A stretch of 57,322 bases of DNA from Acidobacteriota bacterium (GTDB lineage Bacteria > Acidobacteriota > Terriglobia > Versatilivoradales > Versatilivoraceae). This document shows positions 1 through 8,911 of the stretch, in pieces. Position 1 is the stretch's first letter; the number at the start of each line of letters is the position of its first letter. The translations under genes were made by a program, and so were the position numbers. Below the pieces are notes generated by a model. The model saw nothing but the letters and a program-made list of their open reading frames with translations, was not told where the DNA came from and searched no databases. The stretch spans positions 1 through 57,322 of the forward strand of contig JAPPDF010000043.1 of the NCBI GenBank assembly GCA_028875575.1, written 5' to 3'.

Positions 1-170
1 GGGAGTGAAGCCGGGAGTGCTCCTTCGGTCGGGCTCCGCCCTCCCTGCGGAGCACGCCCGCTCGTTGCCCATCGACCCCCTTGGAGATATGCTTAGCCCT
101 ACATAAAGAAGACTGGCCGTGTAAACCATGTATGCGGTTTATTGTGTAAACCATGAATGGATTGCACAAG

Positions 171-272
171 GCCAGCACAAGGCTTCCAGTAGATCTCTAT
201 CACTCCCCCCTGGAAGGGGAGTCGCAGAAGCCGAGCCGCAGGCGAAGGCTGATGCGGTGGGGGGCGGCGCCG
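171..272 (+). repeat. Dispersed repeat D, copy 1
   Basis: The stretch reads CACTCCCCCCTGG then GGGGAGTCGCAGAAGCC and ends near GGCGAAGGCTGATGCGG. The same text recurs at 35250-35375, 35421-35470 and, inverted, at 39063-39140. It lies just beyond the stop codon of the CRTAC1-like gene. Bases 1-170 before it hold no gene I can support; they contain a GTGCTCC/GGAGCAC inverted pair and a short duplicated GTGTAAACCATG. Confidence 0.75.
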
Positions 273-295
273 CGCCACCTGGCTGCGGCCCCGAG

Positions 296-2053
296 CTACC
301 GTCCGGTAGAGTCCATCTCCTCCACGACAGCGTGGTAGCGATTGGTTCTCAGGCCAGCCAGGTGCTGCCGCCGGCCGCTGGGCCATTGGATGGTGGCTTC
401 CACTCGATCGGGGCCGGCTTCCCCCAACCCGAAGATCAGGCGCTTGTCATGGGAGGCCAGGAAGCTCCCCCCTCCGGTCAGCCATCGGACGCTCTTGCGT
501 TCCCCCCAGTCGATCTCCACCCGGGCGCCGATGGCGTCCCGGTTGCTTCGGGTTCCCTCCAGCCGGAAACCGATCCAGGTCGAGTCCTGGCCCCGGTTGT
601 TGCGTAGCAGCAGCGGGCGCCGGTTGAGCCGGACCAGCAGCGCGTCGGAATCGCCGTCGTCGTCGAAGTCCCCGGTGGCCAGGCCGCGAGCCGCATGCCC
701 GGTCCTGAAGACCGGACCCGCCCGCTCCGCCAGATCCTGGAGCTTCCCCCGGCCGTCATTGCCCAGCAGCAGGGGAAGCTGCAGGTAGGTGATGTCCCTG
801 CGGGCCAGCTCGATCGTCCGGGTGACATGACCGTTGACGATGAACAGGTCCTGGTGACTGTCGTTGTCGTAGTCGATGAAGCGAACCCCCCATCCCACGT
901 AGGGCACGGTGAACCGGGTGAGCCCCGAACTCCGTGAGAGCTCGCGGTAGGGAAATCTTCCGCCGTTGCGATAGAGGGCGTGAAACTCGTCGTGAAAATT
1001 GGTGACCACGAAATCGGGGTTCCCGTCCCCGTCGAAGTCTCCGGCGTCGATGCCCATGCCCGACCGGGCCACCCCTTCTGAGTTGAAGGCCATGTCGGCC
1101 TCGAATCCCACTTCCCGGAAAGTTCCGTTCTGCTTGTTGAGCAGCAGCAGGTTGGGGGTGGCGTCTCCCGCGACCAACAGGTCCTGCCACCCGTCGCCGT
1201 CGGCATCGATGCTCACCACTCCGAAGGCCCGGCTCTTGTGCCGGTCAATCCCCGAGGCCTCGCTGACGTCGTCAAAGGCGCCGTCGCCCCGGTTGCGGAA
1301 CAGCCTGGACCGGCTGGGAGTGTAGGACTTCTGATCGCAATAGGCGGGGATTCCCTTGTGATCACAGGTGATGGGATTGGCGAACGACAGCTCGGCGTAG
1401 TTGCACACGAACAGGTCCAGCAGGCCGTCACGGTCATAGTCGATCCAGGCCGCACTGGCTCCCCAGCGTTCCGGATTTCCGACACCCGCACTTTCCGTTG
1501 CATTCTCGAAGGTGCCGTCGCCGTTGTTGCGAAACAGCGTCGAGGATGGAAACCCGGTGACGTAGAGATCCTGATCGCCGTCATTGTCGTAGTCGGCGGC
1601 CGCCGCGCCCATGCCGTAGAAGCCGACCTGTCCCACCCCCGCGCCTTCCGCCACCTCCTCGAACCTGCCCTCTCCCAGATTGCGATAGAGCGCATTGCGC
1701 ACCGGGGCCGGGCTCTTGCCCCTCGGCGTCTCGCCTCCGTTGACCAGGTAGATGTCCAGCAGTCCGTCGCCGTCGAAATCCAGGAAGGCCGCTCCTCCGC
1801 AGGAGGTTTCAATCAGGAAGCGGTCCGGGGATTCGCCGTTGAAGTGCTTCCAGGCAATGCCGGCAAAACCGGTCACATCGGTGAAGACGGGGGTCTCGGC
1901 TGGTACACCGCCCGGCCCGGCCCGGCCCGGCGGAATCAGGGAAAGGGCTCCCAGGATCCCAAGCAGCAGCCCCATCCAGGGCAGACGGGACCGGGTAACG
2001 ATGCGACTATGGCAAGACAGGGTCAAGGGAGTTTGCCCCCAGGTGGGTCCCAT
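296..2053 (-). CDS. CRTAC1-family FG-GAP/ASPIC-UnbV protein, exported
   Basis: A 585-residue exported beta-propeller-type protein. A hydrophobic stretch around residues 27-45 after an Arg-containing N-terminus looks like a signal sequence. Calcium-binding DxDxDG loops recur along the chain, for example DFDGDG near residue 92, then DYDNDG, DYDRDG, DADGDG, DFDGDG and DFDDDG. The last 80 residues (IGARVEIDWG, FGLGEAG, IQWPSGRRQ) match the ASPIC/UnbV C-terminal domain, so the architecture is that of the CRTAC1 family common in Acidobacteria and Planctomycetes. The molecular function of this family is unknown; surface or periplasmic binding is inferred. The start used is the first ATG; an internal ATG at 1975 would also leave a signal peptide. 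The gene stands alone. Confidence 0.9.
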   Translation of the reverse strand: MGPTWGQTPLTLSCHSRIVTRSRLPWMGLLLGILGALSLIPPGRAGPGGVPAETPVFTDVTGFAGIAWKHFNGESPDRFLIETSCGGAAFLDFDGDGLLDIYLVNGGETPRGKSPAPVRNALYRNLGEGRFEEVAEGAGVGQVGFYGMGAAAADYDNDGDQDLYVTGFPSSTLFRNNGDGTFENATESAGVGNPERWGASAAWIDYDRDGLLDLFVCNYAELSFANPITCDHKGIPAYCDQKSYTPSRSRLFRNRGDGAFDDVSEASGIDRHKSRAFGVVSIDADGDGWQDLLVAGDATPNLLLLNKQNGTFREVGFEADMAFNSEGVARSGMGIDAGDFDGDGNPDFVVTNFHDEFHALYRNGGRFPYRELSRSSGLTRFTVPYVGWGVRFIDYDNDSHQDLFIVNGHVTRTIELARRDITYLQLPLLLGNDGRGKLQDLAERAGPVFRTGHAARGLATGDFDDDGDSDALLVRLNRRPLLLRNNRGQDSTWIGFRLEGTRSNRDAIGARVEIDWGERKSVRWLTGGGSFLASHDKRLIFGLGEAGPDRVEATIQWPSGRRQHLAGLRTNRYHAVVEEMDSTGR

Positions 2054-2148
2054 GTAGCAAAGCCGGAGGGCACGCTTTCACATAGGCCGGGCCCCCGCTC
2101 TGGCAGACGGTTTATTCAGAAGAAAAACAGCCAACCGCCAATTAAGAC

Positions 2149-2250
2149 GAACCACGAATGAACACGAATAATCACGAATACAGATGGACTGCCTTCAACG
2201 ACAAGCGATACTAAAATGCTTCTCCAATTTTGTTACTTTGGTATCCCTTG
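2149..2250 (-). repeat. Repeat C, copy 1
   Basis: About 100 bp that reappears inverted at 13340-13440, with shared landmarks GATGGACTGCCTTCAAC and AAAATGCTTCT and CACGAATGAACACGAAT at the outer edge. It abuts a truncated MITE at 2251-2326. The remainder of the 537-bp gap between 2054 and 2590 has no gene that I can support; short frames reading NHEWTR come from the repeats. Confidence 0.75.
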
Positions 2251-2326
2251 AGCACAAACGTCACAATTTGTGTTTTGTGCCTTTTGTGGCCATTCCCGAT
2301 AAACGTCCCGCTGCCGGGTTTTGCAA
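2251..2326 (-). mobile_element. MITE-like element, truncated copy
   Basis: This is the terminal portion of the 180-bp element described at 13098-13277, in inverse orientation. It keeps the terminal repeat (GGGTTTTGCAA at its right edge), the GGCCATTCCCGATAAACG segment and one arm of the CAAAAGGCACAAA hairpin, and then stops abruptly against repeat C. It is followed at 2327-2384 by repeat B (GTGTCCATTCGTGGTTC), the same outer neighbour seen at 13040-13097. Confidence 0.8.
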
Positions 2327-2590
2327 ATGGCTCAACTCATCAATCAGTCTATTGGTGCTCATTCGTGTCCATTCGTGGTTCGTCGTTCCCCTTCGTGGAT
2401 TGCTCTTTTTGTCCGTCGTGGATAGCTCTTCAATCGCTTCACGCAAGAAGCGTTTGGCAGGAAGGACGCGCAACGACATGGCCTTGGCGCCATGACCGGA
2501 GGCTGGGCGTCGCAAGGGCACCAGAATTTAACAGGAAATTATACCAGCAAGGGAGGGAGCCCAATCCGAGGGCCGGTCGGGCCGGAGCTT

Positions 2591-3949
2591 TCAAGACGCA
2601 GGCAGGGGGGCCGGGCTCACGGGGACCGTCTGTTGTTCCCGTTCCTGCCTGACCTCGGCCTCCAGCCAGGAAAGGACGCGACTCAACTTCTCCATGCCCT
2701 CCCGAATCTGGCCGGCGGTGACAATCAGAGGCGGGGCGATCATCAGCAGATTGGCCCGAGCCAGCAGGTGCAACCCCTCCGCCCAGGCACGACGGCGAAT
2801 GCGGATGGGCAGCTGGGCATCCACAACCGGCGGAGCCAGCGGCTGCTTCGTAGCCCGGTCGGTCACCAGCTCGAGGCAGGCCAGCAGCCCCTTGCCCCGG
2901 ACGTCGCCGATAATGGAGTGCTTTCGCTTGAGGGCCTGCAATCCCTCCATCAGCACTCGACCCATCCCTTGGGCATTGTCCACGCAGCCTTCCTCTCGAT
3001 AGGCTACCAGACAGGCTCGGGCGGCAGCGGTGGCCAGCGGGCTGCCCGCATAGGTGCTGCCGATGGGAAGCATCCGACTCTCGAAATGGCGGCTGATGTG
3101 GGGACGAACCACCACCGCCCCCATGGGGACATAGCCGGAGGTGATCCCCTTGGCCATGACCATGATGTCGGGAACCACCGAGTCGTGGTTGACGCCGAAC
3201 CAGGCACCGGTGCGTCCGAAGCCGGTGATGACCTCGTCGGCGATCAGCAGGATCCCGTGGCGGTCGCAGAGATCCCGCAGACCGGCCAGGTAGCCCTCCG
3301 GAAGGGGAAATCCGCCGGCGGCCCCGGTGAACGGCTCCACGATCACCGCGGCCACGGTAGCGGGGTTTTCCAGCTCGATCTGGCTCTCCAGGGCCTTGAG
3401 ACAGTGAATGCCGCAGTCGGGGTTGCTGAGCCCGAAATCACAGCGGTAGCAGTAGGGGTCGAAAAAGCGTACGGACCCTGGCGGCCCGGGCTCCACCGCC
3501 ATGCGCCGGGGATCCCCGGCCGTGCCCAGGGTCGCGAAGGTCGTCCCGTGGTAGCTGCGGTACTTGGCAAAGATCTTGGGCCGGCCGGTCACCATGCGGG
3601 CCATGATGAAGGCCAGTTCGTTGGCCTCGCTGCCGCTATTGACGAACATGCACTTGTCGAGGTCGCCCGGAACCAGAGCGGTCAGTTCGTCCGACAGCAG
3701 CGACCTTTCGGCGGTCAGGAGCTGGGGGGAGATGCAGCAGGCCTGTTCGGCCTGCCTCTTGATGGCCTCGGTGACCCGGCGGTTACCGTGGCCCAGGTTG
3801 CAGTTGAACAACTGGGAGAGGAAGTCGAGGTAGCGCCGGCCCTGCCGGTCCCGGAAGTAGACTCCTTCGGCCCCGGCAAACTCCAGCACCGGATCCTCGC
3901 ACTCCTGGACTGTCCAGGGAATAAAGATATGCTGGCGGTCGGCTGGCAT
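2591..3949 (-). CDS. Class III aminotransferase (aspartate aminotransferase family)
   Basis: A 452-residue PLP enzyme of fold type I, class III, close in style to alanine-glyoxylate/omega-amino acid aminotransferases. Visible family marks are NSGSEANELAF, the cofactor-pocket motif DEVITGFGRTG, and MAKGITSGYVPMGAV with the Schiff-base lysine, followed by GSTYAGSPLATAAA. Size is normal for the family. The ATG at 3949 is preferred because the more distal GTG at 4006 lies within a strong hairpin. No clear Shine-Dalgarno is seen. It follows the ammonium transporter on the same strand, but a hairpin separates them, so co-transcription is uncertain. The substrate amine cannot be read from sequence. 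Confidence 0.9.
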   Translation of the reverse strand: MPADRQHIFIPWTVQECEDPVLEFAGAEGVYFRDRQGRRYLDFLSQLFNCNLGHGNRRVTEAIKRQAEQACCISPQLLTAERSLLSDELTALVPGDLDKCMFVNSGSEANELAFIMARMVTGRPKIFAKYRSYHGTTFATLGTAGDPRRMAVEPGPPGSVRFFDPYCYRCDFGLSNPDCGIHCLKALESQIELENPATVAAVIVEPFTGAAGGFPLPEGYLAGLRDLCDRHGILLIADEVITGFGRTGAWFGVNHDSVVPDIMVMAKGITSGYVPMGAVVVRPHISRHFESRMLPIGSTYAGSPLATAAARACLVAYREEGCVDNAQGMGRVLMEGLQALKRKHSIIGDVRGKGLLACLELVTDRATKQPLAPPVVDAQLPIRIRRRAWAEGLHLLARANLLMIAPPLIVTAGQIREGMEKLSRVLSWLEAEVRQEREQQTVPVSPAPLPAS

Positions 3950-3987
3950 TTTTTGATTCGGCGGCACTCCATCCGGGAACCGGCCGG

Positions 3988-4018
3988 GTCGCCGGCGGAG
4001 CCCCACTCCGCCGGCGAC
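3988..4018. terminator. Perfect 13-bp hairpin between amt and aminotransferase
   Basis: GTCGCCGGCGGAG, loop CCCCA, then CTCCGCCGGCGAC: a perfect 13-bp stem with a 5-nt loop, 66 nt beyond the amt stop on the minus strand. There is no T-run after it, so it is either a non-canonical terminator, an mRNA-stabilising hairpin or part of the aminotransferase leader. Confidence 0.5.
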
Positions 4019-4084
4019 CGCAGCCGATGCCGCCCTTTCAGGTCACTGCAGCTCCACTCCTTAGCCGGCCGGAGCCCGGAGCCA

Positions 4085-5461
4085 TCAGACCTCCAGGTTG
4101 TACCCCTGCTCCTCGTGGAGAGAGATATCCAATCCCTCGGTCTCCACCTCTTCGGAGGCTCGCAGGCCGATGATCCCATCCACCACCTTCAGGAGGATGA
4201 AGGAGATCACGCCGCTGTAGACCAGGGTAACCACCACGCCGATGACCTGGACTCCGAACTGGGAACCGATGGTCATGCCTTCGGCGAGACCCTGCCCGCC
4301 CAGACTTTCGGCGACAAAGACTCCGGTCAAGAGGGCTCCCACGATTCCGCCGACGCCGTGGACACCAAAGACGTCCAGGGAATCATCGTATCCCAGCTTG
4401 TACTTGAGGATGGTGGAGGCCCAGAAACAGCAGGCCCCGGCCGCGATCCCGATGACGATGGCTCCGAGAGGCCCCACGCTGCCGGAGGCGGGCGTGATCG
4501 CCACCAGGCCGGCCACGGCGGCGGTGACGATTCCCAGCACGCTGGGTTTGCCGTTCCTGACCCACTCGATCAACATCCAGGTGAGGGCAGCGGCTCCGGT
4601 GCACACCTGGGTGACCAGCATGGCCATGCCGGCGGCGCCGTCGGCGGCCAATGCGCTGCCGGCATTGAAGCCGAACCAGCCCACCCACAGCATGGAGGCC
4701 CCCACCACCGTCAGGGTCATGCTGTGCGGCGGCATGGGAGCCGTGGGATAACCGCGCCTCTTGCCGATCAGGATGGCTGCAACCAGTGCCGCGATGCCGG
4801 CATTGATATGGACCACGGTGCCCCCGGCGAAATCGAGAATGCCCAGCTCGCCGAAGAAGGAACCGTCACCGGCCCAGGTCATGTGGCAGATAGGGGCATA
4901 GACCAGCAGGGACCAGGCCGCCATGAAGACCACCATGGCCGAAAACTTCATGCGTTCGGCAAATGCCCCCACCATCAGGGCAGGCGTGATGATGGCAAAA
5001 GTCATCTGAAAGGTGAGAAACACCGTTTCCGGAATGGTGCCGCTCAGGCTGTCGGCGGTAATGCCACTGGCAAAGGCCTTGGAAAAACCTCCAACGAAGG
5101 AATGGATGTTGGTCACTCCCGCCTGCATGCCGGTGGTGTCGAAAGCCAGGCTGTAGCCGAACAAGACCCAGAGTATGGTGATCAGGGCTGTAAGCGCAAA
5201 GCACTGCATCAGCACGGAGAGGACGTTCTTGGCCCGGACCAGGCCGCCGTAGAACAAGGCAAGTCCGGGAATATTCATGAAAAGCACCAAAGCCGTCGCG
5301 GTCAGCAGCCAGGCGGTGTCTCCGGAGTCGAGTTGCGGGTGGGCGTCGGCAAGCGCCAAGGAAGGCATTCCGAAAACCAGCGCCAGCACCGACGCCAACG
5401 TAAACCGAAGCCGCCGCAGGCCTGGCCTGCAGCCAACCGATGATCTTTGAATAGGTAGCAT
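4085..5461 (-). CDS. amt: Ammonium transporter Amt
   Basis: A 458-residue inner-membrane ammonium channel of the Amt/Rh family, starting with a cleavable-looking leader (residues about 18-38) and followed by about 11 hydrophobic segments. Diagnostic stretches are NIPGLALFYGGLVRAKN, AERMKF, the first pore His in GGTVVHINAG, WVGWFGFNAGSA, and the second pore His in DVFGVHGVGG. The start is supported by GAGGAG about 10 nt upstream. The cytosolic tail is short (EEVETEGLDIS). No glnB/glnK gene, the usual partner, is adjacent on either side. I saw no clear sigma-54 promoter upstream. Confidence 0.97.
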   Translation of the reverse strand: MLPIQRSSVGCRPGLRRLRFTLASVLALVFGMPSLALADAHPQLDSGDTAWLLTATALVLFMNIPGLALFYGGLVRAKNVLSVLMQCFALTALITILWVLFGYSLAFDTTGMQAGVTNIHSFVGGFSKAFASGITADSLSGTIPETVFLTFQMTFAIITPALMVGAFAERMKFSAMVVFMAAWSLLVYAPICHMTWAGDGSFFGELGILDFAGGTVVHINAGIAALVAAILIGKRRGYPTAPMPPHSMTLTVVGASMLWVGWFGFNAGSALAADGAAGMAMLVTQVCTGAAALTWMLIEWVRNGKPSVLGIVTAAVAGLVAITPASGSVGPLGAIVIGIAAGACCFWASTILKYKLGYDDSLDVFGVHGVGGIVGALLTGVFVAESLGGQGLAEGMTIGSQFGVQVIGVVVTLVYSGVISFILLKVVDGIIGLRASEEVETEGLDISLHEEQGYNLEV

Positions 5462-5855
5462 GGTAGGTCTAACTCCTCAGTGGATTAGTTTGAAACCAAA
5501 TTCTCGGCCCATGGGGCTTCGAATTCGAAAACTAAAGGGATGGATGGGGAGGCCGCTGTGAGGCGGTGAGTTCTTGCGAGTGGCCAGCGTTTGTATACTA
5601 CAGAAACGCTCCTGCTTCAAACGAATTGTTGGCCAAAAACCCGGATTTGGCGGGGCAAACCCTTCTCTACCCGATTCTGCGGTTGGGCTACCTCATTGGG
5701 GACCTGATTTCAACCGGAAGCCCCTAAGGCAGGCGGGAAACCGGCTTGAAAGGGGAAGTTTGAAGGAGGAAGTTTGAAGGGGGAAGTTTGAAGGGGGCGG
5801 CGCAGGCGGGAAACCGGAGGAGGGCTACGACCAGTCTTGCCGGTTCGGACTTTCC
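5462..5855. repeat. Intergenic region with 14-bp tandem repeat
   Basis: No gene is supported in this 394-bp gap. It holds three consecutive 14-bp units, GGGGAAGTTTGAAG with one variant GAGGAAGTTTGAAG, at 5752-5793, flanked by two copies of GCAGGCGGGAAACCGG. The same GAAGTTTGAAG wording appears at 30187-30210 at the edge of repeat F. A 12-bp palindrome TTCGAATTCGAA lies at 5518-5529 upstream of amt; its meaning is unknown. Confidence 0.6.
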
Positions 5856-7286
5856 CTAACCCATCTGGAAGGCGCGGGCCCGAAACAGGAAATCGACGAT
5901 GTTGCCTTCATGGGGTTGATGCCAGTTGAGGCGAATGGTGGGAACCGGGCCCAGATTGAGACGGTCGATGTTGCGGGCATCCACCAGAGCCCGCCGAAAG
6001 GACTCGTCTCGGGTGATCCCGCTGGCCACCAGGGTGGGACCGATGGAGTCGATCATCTTGGCCTGTGGACAGCGCACCACCGAGACGAAGGGGTACATGT
6101 ACTCCTTGCCGGCCAAGCCGGCTTCGGGCGACTGGCAGTGCACCACCGTGGGCCGAAGGTAGTCGCACCGCTGCCGGCGGACCAGGCGGTCCCCCTCCCT
6201 GAACCTGCGGGTCACTTCCTCGACCCCCTCCTGCTGCAGCCCGGCATCGATGTCGTTTGAGATGGCTTCCGCCTGCCCGGGTACCGTGAAGGCGGCCAGC
6301 GCGGCCCTGTCATCCTGGGGCGGCAGCGGTTCGATCGGCCCCAGCCGGCGAGCCAGGGCTTCCGCGATTTCCTCCGTGTGGCGGGAGGCCCAGATGCCCG
6401 AGCAATTGATGCAGCTCCGGCCGCTGTTGATCAGAACGCTGTCCACCAACAGGTCCAGGACCTCTTCCCAGTCGTCGACCTGGTCGTCGCCGATCAGGAT
6501 CTTGCTGAATCCGGGACCGTGGACTTGTACCGCCGGATTGGCCTTGTACCGCTCCACCGTGGGTGTCCCGCCGAAAATCAGACTTCTGGGACAGTGGCCG
6601 ACCACGGCGGCTCCCACCTCCCCGCCACCGGGATAGAGCGCGATGGCCTGTTTGGGGATCCCCGCCTGAAAGAAGGCCTGGGCCATGCGCCAGGGCGTCC
6701 AGGGCTCCTGGGGACCGGGCTTCAGAACCAGACCGATCTGAAGCGGGATGACCGGGAGCCAAAGGCTGTGGACACCGGGGGAATTGGAGGGCAGCACCAT
6801 GCCCAGTACCGGAGTGTTGGCCTGGTAGCTGCGCATCAATCCATCTTCTTCTCCATATCCTCGACCCAGAAGATCCAGATCCAGGCCCCGCGTCAGTGAG
6901 CGCAGGATATTCCCGATCTCGTCCAGGACATACCTGAGCTTGGCCATGTTCATGCGGCACATGTGCTCCGGAAGGCCCGTGGTCGCCGACTGTTGGCGGA
7001 CAAACTCCTCGGGAGTCTGAGTCCCTTCTCCCAGGGGCAGCTCGGCCGAGGAAAAGAGGCTGCCGGCCTTTTGGATCCGGGTCAGAAGCTCCTCGGATGG
7101 GATCTCGCGCAAGACCTGGCGCGCCCGCTCCGCACGCCGCATGTCCCTGGCCACCAGACCGGGATTGGCCTGGCTGACCTCGGCTACCGGCTCTCCGGTG
7201 GCGAAGTGGACCACCTTCTCGACTTCCAGGCTCTTGTATGGCTCTCCCCAGCGCAGGACCGGAAAGTGAATCACGTCATCCTCCAT
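5856..7286 (-). CDS. LuxC-like acyl reductase (aldehyde dehydrogenase superfamily)
   Basis: A 476-residue aldehyde-dehydrogenase-fold protein of the size of LuxC, the NADPH-dependent acyl reductase subunit of fatty acid reductase. NAD(P)-binding landmarks are GMVLPSNSPGVHS (about 162-174), LVLKPGPQEPWTP and ALYPGGGEVG. The catalytic cysteine lies in SGRSCINCSG (residues 288-297). It is immediately downstream (54 bp) of a LuxE-like acyl-protein synthetase on the same strand, which is the main reason for choosing LuxC over a generic aldehyde dehydrogenase. A purine-rich GGGGATGGA precedes the ATG. The product is probably a long-chain or aromatic aldehyde, but the chain length is not readable. 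Confidence 0.8.
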   Translation of the reverse strand: MEDDVIHFPVLRWGEPYKSLEVEKVVHFATGEPVAEVSQANPGLVARDMRRAERARQVLREIPSEELLTRIQKAGSLFSSAELPLGEGTQTPEEFVRQQSATTGLPEHMCRMNMAKLRYVLDEIGNILRSLTRGLDLDLLGRGYGEEDGLMRSYQANTPVLGMVLPSNSPGVHSLWLPVIPLQIGLVLKPGPQEPWTPWRMAQAFFQAGIPKQAIALYPGGGEVGAAVVGHCPRSLIFGGTPTVERYKANPAVQVHGPGFSKILIGDDQVDDWEEVLDLLVDSVLINSGRSCINCSGIWASRHTEEIAEALARRLGPIEPLPPQDDRAALAAFTVPGQAEAISNDIDAGLQQEGVEEVTRRFREGDRLVRRQRCDYLRPTVVHCQSPEAGLAGKEYMYPFVSVVRCPQAKMIDSIGPTLVASGITRDESFRRALVDARNIDRLNLGPVPTIRLNWHQPHEGNIVDFLFRARAFQMG

Positions 7287-7340
7287 TCCATCCCCGGCGC
7301 CGCCCCACCCTTCCCTCCGGCGGTCCCGCGGGCGCCTGAC

Positions 7341-8447
7341 TCAATAAACCCCCACCGTGGTGGCGGTGGCGAACCGGCTATAGGGCCGCAGCCCGCTCAC
7401 CCCATCCCAGGAGTAGGCCTCGCAGGGCGGCTCGCGTTCTCCCTCGTCCCGTTCCAGAAACCGGGGCAGGAAGAACTCCCTGGTCAGTGTGGTCAGCATG
7501 ACGCGGCCAGTCTCACCGTAGTCCACCTGCCGCGACGTGTCGTCGAAATCCACCAACTGGATCACCGCCCTGGGCTGAGGCGGGTAGTAGGTAATCTTGT
7601 AGCCGTTCTCGGGACCGCTGGGCCCACTGGCGGCCAACCCCATCAGCGTATTGCCGTAGGTGGGAGTCAGGTAGACGCTTCCCAGCAGCTCCTCTCTGGC
7701 GAAGCGGTGCCACTGGGGAGTGAACTCGGTGCCTCCCGAAAATATCCCCTTGATTCCGGACTCCTCCAGGCTGGAATTCTCCTCCTCCAGGCGGTTGGCC
7801 AAGGCCTCCAGAAGCTTGGGCGTGGTGAACAGGCACTGGATATCGTGCCCGGCCCCCAGGAGGTTTATGGCCTGGTCGATGACATGGTCCTGGTAGGCCT
7901 TGAGATGATCCATCCATCCCTTGTTGATCAGCTTGATCACCCAGCGCGGGTCCAGGTCCACGCAGAAACAGATGCCCCCGCGGTAGTGGGCCAGATGCTC
8001 GACGGCCAACCTCAGGCGGCGAGGGCCGCTGGGACCCAGCATCAGCCAGTTGGAGCCTCTGGGAAAATACTCCTCCGGAAGGGTCTCGGAAAAAAGCTCG
8101 TAGTCGATGCGAAAATCTTCGATGTTGATCCGGCTCTTGGGAATACCGGTGGTGCCGCCGGTTTCAAAGACATAGACGGGACGGTCGGCCAGGGCCTTGG
8201 GCACCCAGCGGCGCACCGGGCCCCCTCGTAGCCACTCGTCCTGAAAATGCCCGAACCGGACCAGGTCGGAAAAGCCGCGCACTTCCCGGCGGGGGTCCCA
8301 ACCGGCTGAAGATGCCCACTCCAACCAGAACGGACAGCCGGTGGCGGGATCGAAGTGCCATTGCACCATCTCCACCACGTGGGCATCCAGTCGTCTCCGG
8401 GACTCCTCGATTTTTTCACGGTCGGATTCACCGGTGACCATGCTCAT
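7341..8447 (-). CDS. LuxE-like acyl-protein synthetase / adenylate-forming ligase
   Basis: A 368-residue member of the adenylate-forming superfamily with the length of LuxE rather than of full acyl-CoA ligases. The phosphate-binding loop is FETGGTTGIPKS (residues 94-105); later FSGGTEFTP and TPTYGNTLMG match the A5-type region of phenylacetate-CoA ligase/LuxE proteins. It would activate a carboxylate as acyl-AMP for transfer to itself and then to the LuxC-like partner encoded 54 bp downstream. Both genes form a two-gene unit with no luxA, luxB or luxD nearby. Annotation as a phenylacetate-CoA ligase-like protein is the main alternative. Confidence 0.78.
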   Translation of the reverse strand: MSMVTGESDREKIEESRRRLDAHVVEMVQWHFDPATGCPFWLEWASSAGWDPRREVRGFSDLVRFGHFQDEWLRGGPVRRWVPKALADRPVYVFETGGTTGIPKSRINIEDFRIDYELFSETLPEEYFPRGSNWLMLGPSGPRRLRLAVEHLAHYRGGICFCVDLDPRWVIKLINKGWMDHLKAYQDHVIDQAINLLGAGHDIQCLFTTPKLLEALANRLEEENSSLEESGIKGIFSGGTEFTPQWHRFAREELLGSVYLTPTYGNTLMGLAASGPSGPENGYKITYYPPQPRAVIQLVDFDDTSRQVDYGETGRVMLTTLTREFFLPRFLERDEGEREPPCEAYSWDGVSGLRPYSRFATATTVGVY

Positions 8448-8641
8448 GAGCCTGTTCGGGGGTTCAACGAAACTGCTTCGGACCCTGGCAGTGCAGCCAC
8501 TGGGTCTTCCAATGCGGGCGCCGTCCCTCTACCGATGCCGGCGGAAGGCGGATTATAGCCCAACTCGGACGAAAACGGCATCTTTCGGGATGGACGGGAT
8601 GAATTTCCGGGAGATCCTGTTTATTCTGTCTGTCGAGCTTG

Positions 8642-8821
8642 ATGCAAGATTCGCAGCGGCGCAGGTCATCTTGCCGGCAAACCCGAGCTTCTGCCTGTTT
8701 CAATATCAGGTGCGACCGGATGAACAATGATGCCTAACCACAAAACGCACAAAAGGCACCATTGGTGTTTTTGTGCCTTTTGTGGCTATTCCCGGTTAAC
8801 GTCCCGCTGCCGAATTTTGCT
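8642..8821 (-). mobile_element. MITE-like element, full-length copy
   Basis: A 180-bp copy of the element family described at 13098-13277, in inverse orientation, starting ATGCAAGATTCGCAGCGG and ending GCTGCCGAATTTTGCTA. It contains the hairpin around CACAAAAGGCACC/TGTGCCTTTTGTGG and the ATATCAGGTGCGACC segment. It lies in the 718-bp gene-free gap 8448-9165 upstream of the LuxE-like gene. Confidence 0.85.
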
Positions 8822-8911
8822 AAAGGCCTTGTCTTGCCTTACCCGAAACAAACGCTGGCGCCTGGTGGCTGGAAACCAGTTCAAAGTCGGGCATGGGCAG
8901 ATTCTTGATTC

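Noticed and set aside
2492-5443. A very long open frame on the plus strand opposite the aminotransferase and amt genes
   Set aside because: It is rich in Gly, His, Gln and Arg without domains, has no fitting start site, and exactly overlies two well-recognised genes on the other strand. Such shadow frames are expected in G+C-rich DNA.
5462-5580. Sigma-54 promoter ahead of amt
   Set aside because: No GGCAC-N5-TTGC-like pair could be found in the upstream region.
5752-5793. Three short direct repeats as a possible CRISPR array
   Set aside because: The 14-bp units are contiguous with no spacers, and no cas genes are near.
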